DNA from: Chitinophagales bacterium | Lineage (GTDB): Bacteria > Bacteroidota > Bacteroidia > Chitinophagales > Saprospiraceae | NCBI GenBank assembly: GCA_013299105.1 | Contig: JAAFJY010000015.1 | Span: 107,117-171,116 of the forward strand | Direction of reading: 5' to 3' | DNA: 64,000 bases | In this document: positions 18,272 to 27,613 of the stretch, piece by piece | Position numbering within the stretch: position 1 is the stretch's first letter | Layout of the letters: every line of letters begins with the position of its first letter | Made by a program: the position numbers and the translations under genes | The notes under the pieces: model-generated | Told to the model about the DNA's origin: nothing | Seen by the model: the letters and a program-made list of their open reading frames with translations, nothing else | Database searches by the model: none

Positions 18272-21200
18272 ATGGTCCAAACGAAAGCAAGTGGCAAGCT
18301 TTTGCAATTACAAAAGAATGCCTTACAGCCAGAAGTATTCGACTTCTACATCAATTCGATGGAGTGTCATAACAATGATGATATTCCTATTCCCACACAT
18401 GTAGTATTGTTGAGGCCAAATCCACAGGACAATACCCATGATCAACTTTTCATCGATCAGACTCCAATACCGAAAGATACCTGGTCTTACCATGCCCACG
18501 ACCGGGTTCTCAGGTGGAAAGGTCTGTTTGGCGGAGGTCAACTCCACGTTTCGCACGATGGTTTGGGGGCACATGGTTGTGTTGGACAACTAGGTGCGAT
18601 GCACTCGGTCAAAGCAAGTTCAAAAGCTCAATTTCTATGTGAAGTTGCGCTAAACACTGGTGCGAAATATGTAATGAGTGGCAATCGAGTCATCGGTTTT
18701 GATTGGGACCCAAACTCAGGTGCATGGAAAAGTGCACAATGGGTAAAAAACCGACTCTTGCTGACTTATACAGTGACCCAAGGTTCACCAATTGAGCCGC
18801 CCAGTTTTACTTTTGAATTTGTTGATAATGAAACGGGTGCCCCTTCTTGGGTACCAGACACAGGTGCTTACGGCGCTACGCTACAATTGGGTACACACAA
18901 TGGACAAATGGTTTGGAACCTGAATTTCAAATCGAATATCCCCCCAATCCCAGATTTAGGACCAAATCCAGCAACTGGCCCCGATACGGTTTATCCATTG
19001 TGGCTACAGGCCATCGAAGATGCGTCAGCTAGTACTATCAATGGGGTATTAGAGATCGATCAAAATGCACCCAATGGTAATATTGCTGGTTTTCAAGGGC
19101 AGAGAAGTAACTCTTTTTCTCTTGGGTATTACCAGATAAACGGTGGTGAGGGTACTTTTGGTGTTTTTTCGCATCAACTTCACATAGGTGGGCAGGCCAT
19201 TGTTGAAAGCAAGTTCATTGGCAATGAGTTGCACTGGCAAAACTTAAGCGCTGAACAACAACAACTCAGTGGATTGCCAGTTTCAGGCCAGCTGAAATTC
19301 ACTAGCGATGGATTTTTGGGCTTTCACGAAAGGTTACAGGTAAGTCGCCTGAGACACAGCTCGCTCACCCAAAGGTTAAACAACAATCCAAGTCATCACC
19401 CTGCGGTACATGCAAATCTTCTTCAGTTGAACAAGGTACTTGCTGATGATGGCTTGAAAATTGATGGACTTTTGGCCATGAATCCCTTTGTCCAAAATGA
19501 GAAAGGACAATGGGGAGATGCCGTGCAACTTGATGTTACAAAAGATTTGGGTGACATCATGAATAGCTACATCCCTACTGACATGTGGAATTTAGTGTTC
19601 CCCGGAACAGCCCAACCCGTTTTGAGCGGCGAGCTGGCAATTGTAGCCAATACACCAGTAAAAGGATATAGTAATCCTGGAGAGTGGTACCAGTCCCTGG
19701 CAACCGCAGTCATCAGCCAAGGGCTGGCGAATGGATCAAATCCAAATTGCAAAAACTTGAATGGCCCCAGGGCCGCAGCATGGCTAAAATCGGAAGTGGC
19801 TACTTCACCAGTTTACTATTCGCACGGTCAACTACTATTCAGATACCATTGGAATAATCGATTTGCGATGACCCAACTTTATTTGAACGACCAGATCGCC
19901 AATGCTGGAAGCTACCTGCCAGTCATTCAAGCACAGACCGCCAAGCTGATCAACGACATCAACGTAAATGTCGTGAATGACCCGAATAGTGACCCGAACA
20001 TGAAGCAAGACCTCATCAATCAGGTACAAGAGGTCAGCCAGTATGCCCAAAGCAACAATCTTTTCTGGGCTTTTGCCTACTATACTTACAATGTTGCCCC
20101 AGGTATCCTGGCCAATATTGCTTTGCAGATTGGCATCAATACAGGCTCTGGAGATGCAACTACGCTTACCCGCTTGATTCAGCAAAACGCTGCGGTATTG
20201 ACAGCCATGGATCCATCTGGTTTCTTTGCCAAAAAATACACCCAAACCCTGAATGTATTTTTGGCCACGAACATTTTGCCGAGCATGTTTGGCTACGACA
20301 AAGACGCAACTGATTTTGACATGATCAAGTTGTACATGGAGGAGTTTGTCAAAAATAACCTTAACAACGAAGACCAACAAATTGCACAGGCAGCAGCCAA
20401 TATCCAGGCAATATTAGATGCTGATGCGCAGGATGAGATTTTGAAAAAATCCATTGACGCCATTCGAAGTATGTCCGAAACCATACAGGATGCCCTGGCA
20501 TTGCCTTATATCGCTACCAAATTTGTTACTTGGTTTCAAAACACTTTCCCAAGGTTTAGCCCTTATGCTAATATGTTTGGAGGGCTGTTCATCAGTGGTT
20601 TGTCAGGGTTGGCCATTTTCAACCTGTTCAGTGCTTTTAAAAGTTGGGACCGCTTGACCCCCAGTGAAAAAGCCACAGTCATCACGGATACAGCAGAATT
20701 GGGCTTGCAAATTGTAGCCGCAATTGTGAAAAGGGGTGTTAGGATTTATTCCATTTTTAGCTTGGAAGGTATGACTACGGCCCAGCGCGCAATGGCCATC
20801 GCTAAAATTGCCGGCCCAGCCGGGGAAGCCCCTGAAATGTACTTTGGCCTTGCCAATATCGGCAACACAACCGCACGTTGGTTGGGAGATGTGGAAGGAA
20901 CATTGGGCAAAGCAAGTATTCTGGTAGAAAATGCCGAACAAGTAGCTGCTTCACAAGCTAGTTGGGCCGCCAAAGTTTTTGGCCGAAACTTAGATGAGTT
21001 TATTGGTGCAAGAATTGGTCCCATCTTCATTTTGGCAGGTATTGGATTGAGCATTTTCAACATTGCCCAAGGCGAAGGTGGCATCTCTTTGGCCTCTGAC
21101 ATTATCAACATAATTGGTGGTTCCTTGATGATTTTTGCAACAGTTGGAGAATGGGCTATTTCTTGGGGTTTTGTGGCGGCAGATGGTATTTTGGCTGGGA

Positions 21201-22180
21201 TTTTCTCTTGTGCTGGACCCTTAGCCATAGTATTGGCTCTCGCTGGGGTAGCGTTGATGCTGTATGAACTGTTCCATACACCACCAGATCCGGTCGAAGA
21301 ATTTGTAAACCAATATGCCAAACCAGCCGGGTTTTACGTAACAAGTAAAGCAAGTAGCATCGATTATGTGATTCCTTACGCCAATAAGGACAACAAGAAC
21401 TTGATGATGATTGGTGCGGCTTTGACCTACAACAATCAGGCAATTAACGTAAATGACAATGGAACAATTCGGATGGGAACGCAGAGCGCTTTGCCAAACT
21501 GTGTTTTCCAGTACAGTACTAATGCTGTGGGCATGACAATCATCACCACACAATTGCCAGCTGGACAAAACGGCGAACCAGAACTTCGTTACTTGAGCTT
21601 GATGAAGGACAATACGATTTCCTTCCAGCCAAAAATGGCGTTCAAGGATGATAAAAACCAGGTCAAAACCCAAACTTGGCTTAGTTCTCCACAAAACAAT
21701 GCAACGGTAACAAGCGATGGAAACCTGCTTGCTTTGGGTATCAAGATGCAGCCTGTAATACCTGATGCGGATGGTAAGTACAAACCCAGCCAAGCATCTG
21801 GTTACCTGTACGTCAATGGACTTGCAGTGCAATTCAACCAAACAACTGGCAGTGTCTTTACGTTAAGCATGTCTGGCATGGCACCGAATTTTGCCAAAAT
21901 GTTGGATTTGAAATTCGTGCTGAATACCATTCCTTCTACTCAGCAGAGTTTTGGACCTAGTTTTGGTTTGGTACCCAGTACGCCGATCAACTTTACCTTA
22001 GGCGGTGACCCCCTTCCAAGCTTTTTGGGCTTCAACGCTCAAACTGGCACCTTTACCCCTAACGGTCAATCAGCGGACCAAACGGTGAATAACCACTGTA
22101 CTTTGACCATCGTCAATGCACTTGGCCAGTCTCAGGTCAATTTTAGCATTGTCGTGGCTGCTACGAGTCAAGCAGTCTAG
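18272..22180 (+). CDS. Very large modular protein with hydrophobic core and Ig-like tail, unknown function
   Basis: This 1302-residue protein has no signal peptide and no family that I can name. Residues 1 to about 450 are beta-rich, with many Gly/His turns. About 560-760 is helical. Hydrophobic segments lie near 767-787, 911-935 and 942-1005; the last is Gly-rich and resembles membrane-insertion helices of pore-forming or translocating toxins. From about 1010 to 1235 it is again beta-rich. The last about 65 residues (LGGDPLPSFLGFNAQTGTFTP and following) resemble a putative Ig (He_PIG) domain. It lies 153 nt upstream of the Hint-domain gene on the same strand, so the pair is probably one functional unit. 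Pore-former or surface protein are guesses only. Confidence 0.7.
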   Translation: MVQTKASGKLLQLQKNALQPEVFDFYINSMECHNNDDIPIPTHVVLLRPNPQDNTHDQLFIDQTPIPKDTWSYHAHDRVLRWKGLFGGGQLHVSHDGLGAHGCVGQLGAMHSVKASSKAQFLCEVALNTGAKYVMSGNRVIGFDWDPNSGAWKSAQWVKNRLLLTYTVTQGSPIEPPSFTFEFVDNETGAPSWVPDTGAYGATLQLGTHNGQMVWNLNFKSNIPPIPDLGPNPATGPDTVYPLWLQAIEDASASTINGVLEIDQNAPNGNIAGFQGQRSNSFSLGYYQINGGEGTFGVFSHQLHIGGQAIVESKFIGNELHWQNLSAEQQQLSGLPVSGQLKFTSDGFLGFHERLQVSRLRHSSLTQRLNNNPSHHPAVHANLLQLNKVLADDGLKIDGLLAMNPFVQNEKGQWGDAVQLDVTKDLGDIMNSYIPTDMWNLVFPGTAQPVLSGELAIVANTPVKGYSNPGEWYQSLATAVISQGLANGSNPNCKNLNGPRAAAWLKSEVATSPVYYSHGQLLFRYHWNNRFAMTQLYLNDQIANAGSYLPVIQAQTAKLINDINVNVVNDPNSDPNMKQDLINQVQEVSQYAQSNNLFWAFAYYTYNVAPGILANIALQIGINTGSGDATTLTRLIQQNAAVLTAMDPSGFFAKKYTQTLNVFLATNILPSMFGYDKDATDFDMIKLYMEEFVKNNLNNEDQQIAQAAANIQAILDADAQDEILKKSIDAIRSMSETIQDALALPYIATKFVTWFQNTFPRFSPYANMFGGLFISGLSGLAIFNLFSAFKSWDRLTPSEKATVITDTAELGLQIVAAIVKRGVRIYSIFSLEGMTTAQRAMAIAKIAGPAGEAPEMYFGLANIGNTTARWLGDVEGTLGKASILVENAEQVAASQASWAAKVFGRNLDEFIGARIGPIFILAGIGLSIFNIAQGEGGISLASDIINIIGGSLMIFATVGEWAISWGFVAADGILAGIFSCAGPLAIVLALAGVALMLYELFHTPPDPVEEFVNQYAKPAGFYVTSKASSIDYVIPYANKDNKNLMMIGAALTYNNQAINVNDNGTIRMGTQSALPNCVFQYSTNAVGMTIITTQLPAGQNGEPELRYLSLMKDNTISFQPKMAFKDDKNQVKTQTWLSSPQNNATVTSDGNLLALGIKMQPVIPDADGKYKPSQASGYLYVNGLAVQFNQTTGSVFTLSMSGMAPNFAKMLDLKFVLNTIPSTQQSFGPSFGLVPSTPINFTLGGDPLPSFLGFNAQTGTFTPNGQSADQTVNNHCTLTIVNALGQSQVNFSIVVAATSQAV

Positions 22181-22227
22181 TTATTCTGTCAATTTTTGAA
22201 TGTAGACCAAGGCGCGTCAAATTCGGT

Positions 22228-22365
22228 AAGGAAGCGTAAAAAATAAGGGGCACGGATTTGGGGTTGGTGAAAAAAGATAAGTAACTGAATGAAAGTAAGT
22301 TGTATTCTTTTTTGCTAATCCTCAAAAGCCAACATGTCCATTTTATTTAGCTCAAATACTAAGGA
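22228..22365. repeat. Start region of the Hint gene, duplicated at 37618-37745
   Basis: From TAAAAAATAAG through GGTGAAAAAAGATAA to CCATTTTATTT and AGCTCAAATACTAA, this about 130-bp stretch (5' leader plus first codons) aligns without large gaps to 37618-37745. It is likely to hold the promoter/leader of the Hint gene. Confidence 0.8.
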
Positions 22366-24787
22366 TTTGATGCCCTTGGTTATCAATCGATATGTTATGC
22401 CTAACTACCCTCAATATGAGCAACAATTTGCCCAGGACCTGATCAATGCATTGGGCAAACAAGAAGAAAACTTGGGCCTTTCACCCCTCTTAACTGCTCT
22501 GATAGATGCCTTGCCCTACTATTCTGATAACAATTGGCTCAGTCTGCACCGCAGTACCTTGCTCAATCTTTTACAAGTCAATTTGCCGAACGAGCAGATT
22601 GAGCCCCATCCAATGGAATATGGCTTTGGCTATGTGAGTTCCTATTTCTATAGAGGCAGCTACTCTGGTTATCAAAACGCATTTTTTTCAGGAATTTTAC
22701 CTTCTCCACTTGGCACCAAAGTAGCAAATGCCGTAGCAGCGGTCAATCCAGGGTTCAATTATATATGGTGGGGTAAATATTCGGTGGCTGTTTTGAGCGA
22801 TTCAATCAGGGTCGCTTTGAACATGAACTTGGATACCAAAAAATTGAGCTCAGACCTTAATAATTTTGCTACAAGTTTTAATACTGCACTAGCTGCCAGT
22901 TGTTGGATAGTCAACCAGTATGGATTTGCACCAACAGCTAATGCATTTGCGGCTATTGCCAATAATAATTATACTGCGACTGCGCTTACTGAATTGACAA
23001 ACGCGATCATAAATCAGCAATTCACTGCTGATATCAACCATGCCATATCGATGGGAGGGGAAAGTACTACCGCAGCAATCTGGTTTCTATTCAATTTATG
23101 GCTTATTTTGAATATTTTAGGTGGAAATGTAGATGACATCATTAGGCAGGCCCAAAATGCAGGACTACAGGTGCCTGTTGAGATCGGCCCAGTCAATTGG
23201 AGGTCGGGCTCGTATGCCTACTGGTTCAATCCCTTGAATGGTAACGATATGCTGCCTTCTGCAAATGCTACCATCCAGGCTCCGATGCCAGAAACTTGGG
23301 TTTTTAGCGCGGGCACGCCATATCCAAGTTATAATAATATCACTCAAGCCAATGGCTATTCCATCAGTTTATGTAATTGGGGTAAATTAAATTGGTATAA
23401 ACCAGGCGACGGTAGTTGCTTTGGCGCAAATACCCAGGTGCTGATGGCCGACGGCCAAAGCAAAACCATTGCTGAAATTTGTATAGGTGATATGGTTATG
23501 TCAAGCACTGGACCTTGTAAAGTTGCACTGATCGAAACTCCGCCCAGAAAACGAAGACCACTTTACCAAGTGAACGAACAGCAGGTATTTGCAACCTCAG
23601 CCCATCCTTTTTGTATGGCTGAAACTGCGAGCCCTAAACTTGCGGCCATTGACCCCTGGGCTTTGATTGATGGCATTCCTACCACTACGATCAAGGGCGT
23701 TGTTGATTTGAAACCGGGCATTAATCTCAAAACAAATACACGAGGCCAAGATACCGAAAGTATTGTTGCTCATTTAATAGAGCACCCCTCATATGGAGAT
23801 GTGGAAGAGGATAAAGTATATGATTTGATTCTTGAGTCTTGGGTGAAAAAGCAAGCTGCTTATTACGTTGGTGGCCCGGATCACTACTTCGCGGTTGAAG
23901 CAGAGACCATCGACCCTTTGCCCCATCCAAACGCCGCAGCAGGGGTCATTGCTTGCTTACACCAGTGCTTGATGCTGAGTAGAAAGAAATTGTCATTCCC
24001 TTACACACAAATTTCGAATCTGATCGCCATGGCTTGCCACCAAGGCCATGTTAAAGGCATCCGATCGATGAATTCTCAGCAATTTGACGCTGAACTGAAA
24101 CTACCCAAAATCCCTGGTGTGGAAATCTTTTTGCACAATGGCGAGTGGGATATTCATGCTTCTATGTTGGAATACCATATCGCCAAAAGATTCGGTCGCT
24201 TGTTCAGAAGGGAGTCAGTTACGGGGTGGCGCAATTTTCAGTCTAGCCAGCCCGCAGGGATTTTGGTCTTGACTATTTTTGACCTGGAATTAGGCGGCCA
24301 TGTCAATTTGAACAAGGAAATACAACTGAAGATTGAGCTAGTTACCTCTGATCATGGAATCATTCAAAACCAAATCAGCCTTTCGCAAAAAGGGGAGACC
24401 TCGTATCATAGTTTGATCGACCAATGCCTGAATTTTGGAAATGTAAACATGGAAATTGCAAACTATCAGCTGTCTATTGCGCTACAAAATGGTGAAAAAG
24501 AGTTGGGCAAAACTTCACTTGAGCTATCTAAGGAAACGATTGATCTACAAAGTTTTGAATTGTCACTCGCTGACCCGAATGGACATTTGCTAGGTCGCAT
24601 TGGGATAGAATGCCATTGCCTACAAGAGGGCGAATTCAGGGAGGCATTGCTGCGAAAGGAGCAATGGGGAATGGCGCAAACCTTGGATTTTGCTACTCGT
24701 TTAGGCACGTCTCTGGGGCAGGAATTGGCGAGAAATATCATCAGTCGTCACCCTGAACTGTCTAATCAGCCTGATCAGGAAGTATGA
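22334..24787 (+). CDS. Protein with internal Hint (hedgehog/intein) domain, unknown function
   Basis: The 817-residue protein has no signal peptide. Residues 1 to about 355 form an unrecognised N-terminal region with an odd, Asn/Ala/Tyr-rich composition and a hydrophobic stretch near 248-262. Residues 361 to about 522 match a Hint module: SCFGANTQV with the nucleophile Cys362, the GDMVMS motif, TSAH (Thr421, His424 of block B), and the late strand pair VYDLIL and YYVGGPDHYF. Residues 530-817 are an unrecognised C-terminal region with C2- or beta-sandwich-like strands. The usual terminal His-Asn of splicing inteins is absent, so self-cleavage at Cys362 is more likely than splicing (inference). 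It forms a tandem pair with the 1302-residue gene. Confidence 0.8.
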   Translation: MSILFSSNTKDLMPLVINRYVMPNYPQYEQQFAQDLINALGKQEENLGLSPLLTALIDALPYYSDNNWLSLHRSTLLNLLQVNLPNEQIEPHPMEYGFGYVSSYFYRGSYSGYQNAFFSGILPSPLGTKVANAVAAVNPGFNYIWWGKYSVAVLSDSIRVALNMNLDTKKLSSDLNNFATSFNTALAASCWIVNQYGFAPTANAFAAIANNNYTATALTELTNAIINQQFTADINHAISMGGESTTAAIWFLFNLWLILNILGGNVDDIIRQAQNAGLQVPVEIGPVNWRSGSYAYWFNPLNGNDMLPSANATIQAPMPETWVFSAGTPYPSYNNITQANGYSISLCNWGKLNWYKPGDGSCFGANTQVLMADGQSKTIAEICIGDMVMSSTGPCKVALIETPPRKRRPLYQVNEQQVFATSAHPFCMAETASPKLAAIDPWALIDGIPTTTIKGVVDLKPGINLKTNTRGQDTESIVAHLIEHPSYGDVEEDKVYDLILESWVKKQAAYYVGGPDHYFAVEAETIDPLPHPNAAAGVIACLHQCLMLSRKKLSFPYTQISNLIAMACHQGHVKGIRSMNSQQFDAELKLPKIPGVEIFLHNGEWDIHASMLEYHIAKRFGRLFRRESVTGWRNFQSSQPAGILVLTIFDLELGGHVNLNKEIQLKIELVTSDHGIIQNQISLSQKGETSYHSLIDQCLNFGNVNMEIANYQLSIALQNGEKELGKTSLELSKETIDLQSFELSLADPNGHLLGRIGIECHCLQEGEFREALLRKEQWGMAQTLDFATRLGTSLGQELARNIISRHPELSNQPDQEV

Positions 24788-24796
24788 CTTTTTAAA

Positions 24797-25861
24797 TCAT
24801 TTAACCGCATTCTTTCCCTCATAAGCCGCAACAAGCATCGTCACCCGGTCATAATTCAACATGCCTTCGGAAATGCCCTGGCTTTTGAGGTAAGCGTCGT
24901 ACAAGCGCGGCTGCAAATCGGGGATAAAATCGGGGTATTTCAGCATGGCGGTATTGATCGCGTCCAGGTCGGCCTGGATGCCTTTGGGCAGGGATTCCCG
25001 GATGTTAACAAAATCATCGCGGTAATAGCGGCGGTATTGGGCGGCCAAGGTGCGCCAATAATTCAGGTTGCCACTGTAGCGAATGGCCGAGTTTTTGGAT
25101 TGCTCGCAACACAAATAGGCCCAAAAATTGCAGGTGCCCTCGTCCGCAAAGCCGTAGCCGTGCGACATCTCGTGGCTCATCACATAAGGCCATTGGATCG
25201 GGCTCAAACCCGGATCAATGTGCCCTTCGCCCGTAAATGGCCAGTACAAACCCGCCGAGCTGAAGCGCAAAAATACTCCTCGCGGCCACAACAAGCGCCC
25301 GCGCACTCGACCAACGGTAGGGTAGTGGTGGCTGGCTAAACTGGCTTTGAGGTCGCTCCTGAGTTCCTTTTCCAAGTCTGCTGGAAAATCGCTGCGGGTC
25401 AAAGCACTGGCATCGGCCCCCGGAATGGCATCCCGCAATCGGATGATCTTTTCGGTTTGGGTGGCAAATGCCTGGGCCAGGGCTGGGCCATCGAGGGGTT
25501 TTAGGTCCAGGTGCATGGTTTTTTCAACGGGCACCCGGCTGTAGTTGAAGCCCCAAAGCAGCAAAAAAGCAAAAACGAAAGCACCCACAAAATTCGAAAC
25601 CGCCGCCAGGCTACCCACCCAAGTCCAACTGCTGCGCATGCGAATACGGCGGATCAAAAACCGGATCACCAAAAACCAAAACAAGTACATCAAGGCAACA
25701 GGAAACCACGACACTACATCAAATAACATGCGAATGCCTAGGTAAACCCTGCGGCTGTAAAGGGTTTCTACTAACTCTGGGGAGTAGGCGGACAGGATTT
25801 TTAGGACTAGGGTGATTAAGCCTGCGATTAGCCAGAAGTAGGATGGTTTTTTTGGTTTCAT
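24797..25861 (-). CDS. DUF3810 membrane metallopeptidase-like protein
   Basis: The 354-residue protein has three N-terminal membrane helices (about 9-22, 45-66 and 82-105). These are followed by a domain with HEMSHGYGFADEG, an HExxHxxGxxxE zinc signature, and a helix with NFWAYLCCEQS. This is the DUF3810 family of Bacteroidota, presumed zinc-dependent and acting at the periplasmic side; substrate unknown. It is convergent with the Hint gene, with 9 nt between stops. Confidence 0.85.
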   Translation of the reverse strand: MKPKKPSYFWLIAGLITLVLKILSAYSPELVETLYSRRVYLGIRMLFDVVSWFPVALMYLFWFLVIRFLIRRIRMRSSWTWVGSLAAVSNFVGAFVFAFLLLWGFNYSRVPVEKTMHLDLKPLDGPALAQAFATQTEKIIRLRDAIPGADASALTRSDFPADLEKELRSDLKASLASHHYPTVGRVRGRLLWPRGVFLRFSSAGLYWPFTGEGHIDPGLSPIQWPYVMSHEMSHGYGFADEGTCNFWAYLCCEQSKNSAIRYSGNLNYWRTLAAQYRRYYRDDFVNIRESLPKGIQADLDAINTAMLKYPDFIPDLQPRLYDAYLKSQGISEGMLNYDRVTMLVAAYEGKNAVK

Positions 25862-26453
25862 GGTTTGGGATTAATGTGAGGCACTGCAAAGATAAGGAAT
25901 ACTGGTTGAGGGATACCGGATTAGATGCTCATAAAGTAGGAAAACGCTAAACTTGTTGCATAGGAACAGGATTCAGGCAAACAAAATTTTTTGCAAGGTT
26001 CCTTGAAATTTGCTGCAGAACGAACATGGTATGCTGTACTAGCATTGATTATCAACCCATTTGTGATTTTTGAGTCCCATTCCGAAAGCAATCCCCCTTT
26101 GGTTTGAGCCTAAATTCGGGGACTATCAGCCTCGTTAATCGTGACGTAGGCAACCTGCGAAGCAGGTCTCATTCTCTCATTCTTTCAAATTCTTGTTTAG
26201 AAAGAATTGGTCAACGTCACGCAAGTAATTCTGCAATTCTGAAAATTCTGGTTTAGACAAAAAAATCAAATATACTTTAAATCACATCAAACCCAAGAAG
26301 AGTTGTTACAGCACCAAAAGGATTCTTTTATGTTTCAAAAATTGGTTCAAAAATACGCATTGCTTTTAGCATACTTTAGTTGTTCAGGACCTGAAATTGT
26401 GGTTCTTTGACAAATCCTATGTTTGTTGATGCAAATGCCATGAATTTAGTTAT
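25862..26453. other. 592-bp non-coding region with a family-B repeat
   Basis: Apart from the inverted family-B repeat at 26151-26258 I see no gene, tRNA or terminator here. The base composition falls towards AT on the right, entering the AT-rich block 26.3-29.1 kb. Confidence 0.5.
26151..26258. repeat. Dispersed repeat family B, inverted copy
   Basis: It reads CAACCTGCGAAGCAGGTC (small hairpin), then GGTCAACGTCACGCAAGTAA, TTCTGCAATTCTGAAAATTC and TGGTTTAGAC. This is the reverse complement of the second half of the copy at 13200-13312, including the hairpin end. Confidence 0.55.
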
Positions 26454-27092
26454 ATGAAAAATTATATCATCCTCATTTTCCTGTTTAGTAAAGCCTCGAT
26501 TTTTTGCCAAAATCAAAAACGAACACTTGAAATGGAATATGATTCCGCAAAATTCAAGTTGAATCCGATATTTCATGAGATGCTGCTCAAGTTTGATCAA
26601 GAATTGTTTGAGTCACAAGGCAATGGCGCAGCCATATTTTTGAAAGATAGAATGGACATTATTCAAACCAATAACGATTACTCGAATTGGGGTAAAAATG
26701 AGTTTGATAAAATAGAGCAAGACTTATGGATTGCCGCAAGTGAATTGATTCAGGGTACATTGATAATCCACGTAGGTCAAGCGTTTGGGAATGAATTTTT
26801 AAAATGTAAAGTCAACAATGGAGTTGTAAAAATTTAATTTTCAGAGAGTTATAAAAATGATGATATTATAAAGTTGCGTGAATATGATAAACCAAGGAGT
26901 AAGGCGATCATTCCTCTTGAAATAGCTGAGATTGAACTATCGAAAACGGGAAGTTTTGAACTGAAAGAAGTAATTTATGGTAAGGCGAAAATTACTACCC
27001 AACCTTATTATTTACAACCTCTGGGCTTTGATGGTGATTTTGAGCTGGTAAAACGAGAATACGAGTTGTATTTTAAGTTCAAAGTTCGTTAA
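26454..27092 (+). pseudogene. Exported protein gene interrupted by one in-frame TAA
   Basis: An ATG at 26454 opens a 127-codon frame with a signal peptide (IILIFLFSKASIFCQ). It stops at TAA 26835-26837, and the same frame continues for 84 more sense codons to 27092 (ESYKNDDIIKLREYDKPRSK and on). Both halves have the same AT-rich codon use, and the second half has no good start codon, so one 213-codon gene broken by a nonsense mutation is the simplest reading. Two separate genes or a programmed readthrough cannot be excluded. I do not recognise the family. Confidence 0.6.
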
Positions 27093-27099
27093 GAAGTAC

Positions 27100-27262
27100 C
27101 TACACACCACTCTAAAATCACCCGCCTATCCTCCGGATCCCCCATTTACCTCTCAAAATCCCCTACCGCAAGTCACTCCGATTGGGTCAAAACTTCAGCA
27201 AAAGGTCATTGGCGTTGTGACTTGTGATGGGGTCTTTCCATTTTCGAGCTTGGGTAAATGAT
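27100..27262 (-). pseudogene. Relic of the 3' end of a DUF5107 gene
   Basis: The stretch aligns to the intact DUF5107 gene tail at 37884-38040, for example CACTCCGATTGGG, CAAAACTTCAGCAAAAGGTC and GGGGT..TTCCA. On the minus strand it still spells NANDLLLKF and PNRS, but it is broken by several stops (after KF, after LR and later). It is a decayed fragment of a paralogous or duplicated gene. Confidence 0.75.
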
Positions 27263-27339
27263 GACTTTACCTTTCAACACCACCCTGAAATATGCACCCA
27301 TATCACCCACAAGGGTTGGAATAGCATCAAAGGCCCAAT

Positions 27340-27548
27340 TGATGACTTGAAAATTTAATGCAAAAAGCTCGCAGTGCCAAAAAACTTGATTTATATTTGT
27401 ACATGAGGTGTCTATTTCGCCAGAAAAAAACCACATACTAGTGACCGACATACCTACTAAGCGGAAACATCAGCAACTGAAGAGTATCTCAAACACGCAA
27501 TGCGGGTTTTGGATTGTCGTTTGTTGCGTTAGTACGGTTGTTACCTGC
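27340..27548. repeat. Cassette-type repeat R1 (pairs with R2 at 43440-43660)
   Basis: It shares with 43440-43660, in order: AATTTAATGCAA, a TATATTTG/TATTTTTG promoter-like box with GAGGTGT/AAGGTGT, AAGCGGAAA, GCAACT, CGCAATGC, GGTTTTGGAT, TCGTT.GTTGCG and ACGGTTGTT. In both places an AT-rich accessory gene follows on the plus strand. Confidence 0.65.
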
Positions 27549-27582
27549 AACTAAAACACCTCAAAAAATCAGCATTTGTCTT

Positions 27583-27590
27583 TAGCTTTG
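27583..27590 (+). promoter_or_regulatory. Candidate -7 box of the aminotransferase gene
   Basis: TAGCTTTG matches TAnnTTTG and lies 23 nt upstream of the ATG at 27614. A second match, TATATTTG, is at 27392-27399 inside repeat R1. No good -33 TTTG is seen for either. Confidence 0.4.
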
Positions 27591-27613
27591 CATAAAAGTA
27601 TAAAAGTAAAAAA

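Noticed and set aside
19835..20380. Minus-strand frames inside the 1302-residue gene (also 20746-21321 and 21221-21841)
   Set aside because: The plus-strand frame is continuous for 1302 codons with consistent composition; the reverse frames have no recognisable features.
22334..24787. Reading the Hint gene as an intein in a host enzyme
   Set aside because: The flanking regions do not join into a known enzyme, and the C-terminal His-Asn plus Cys/Ser/Thr junction is absent.
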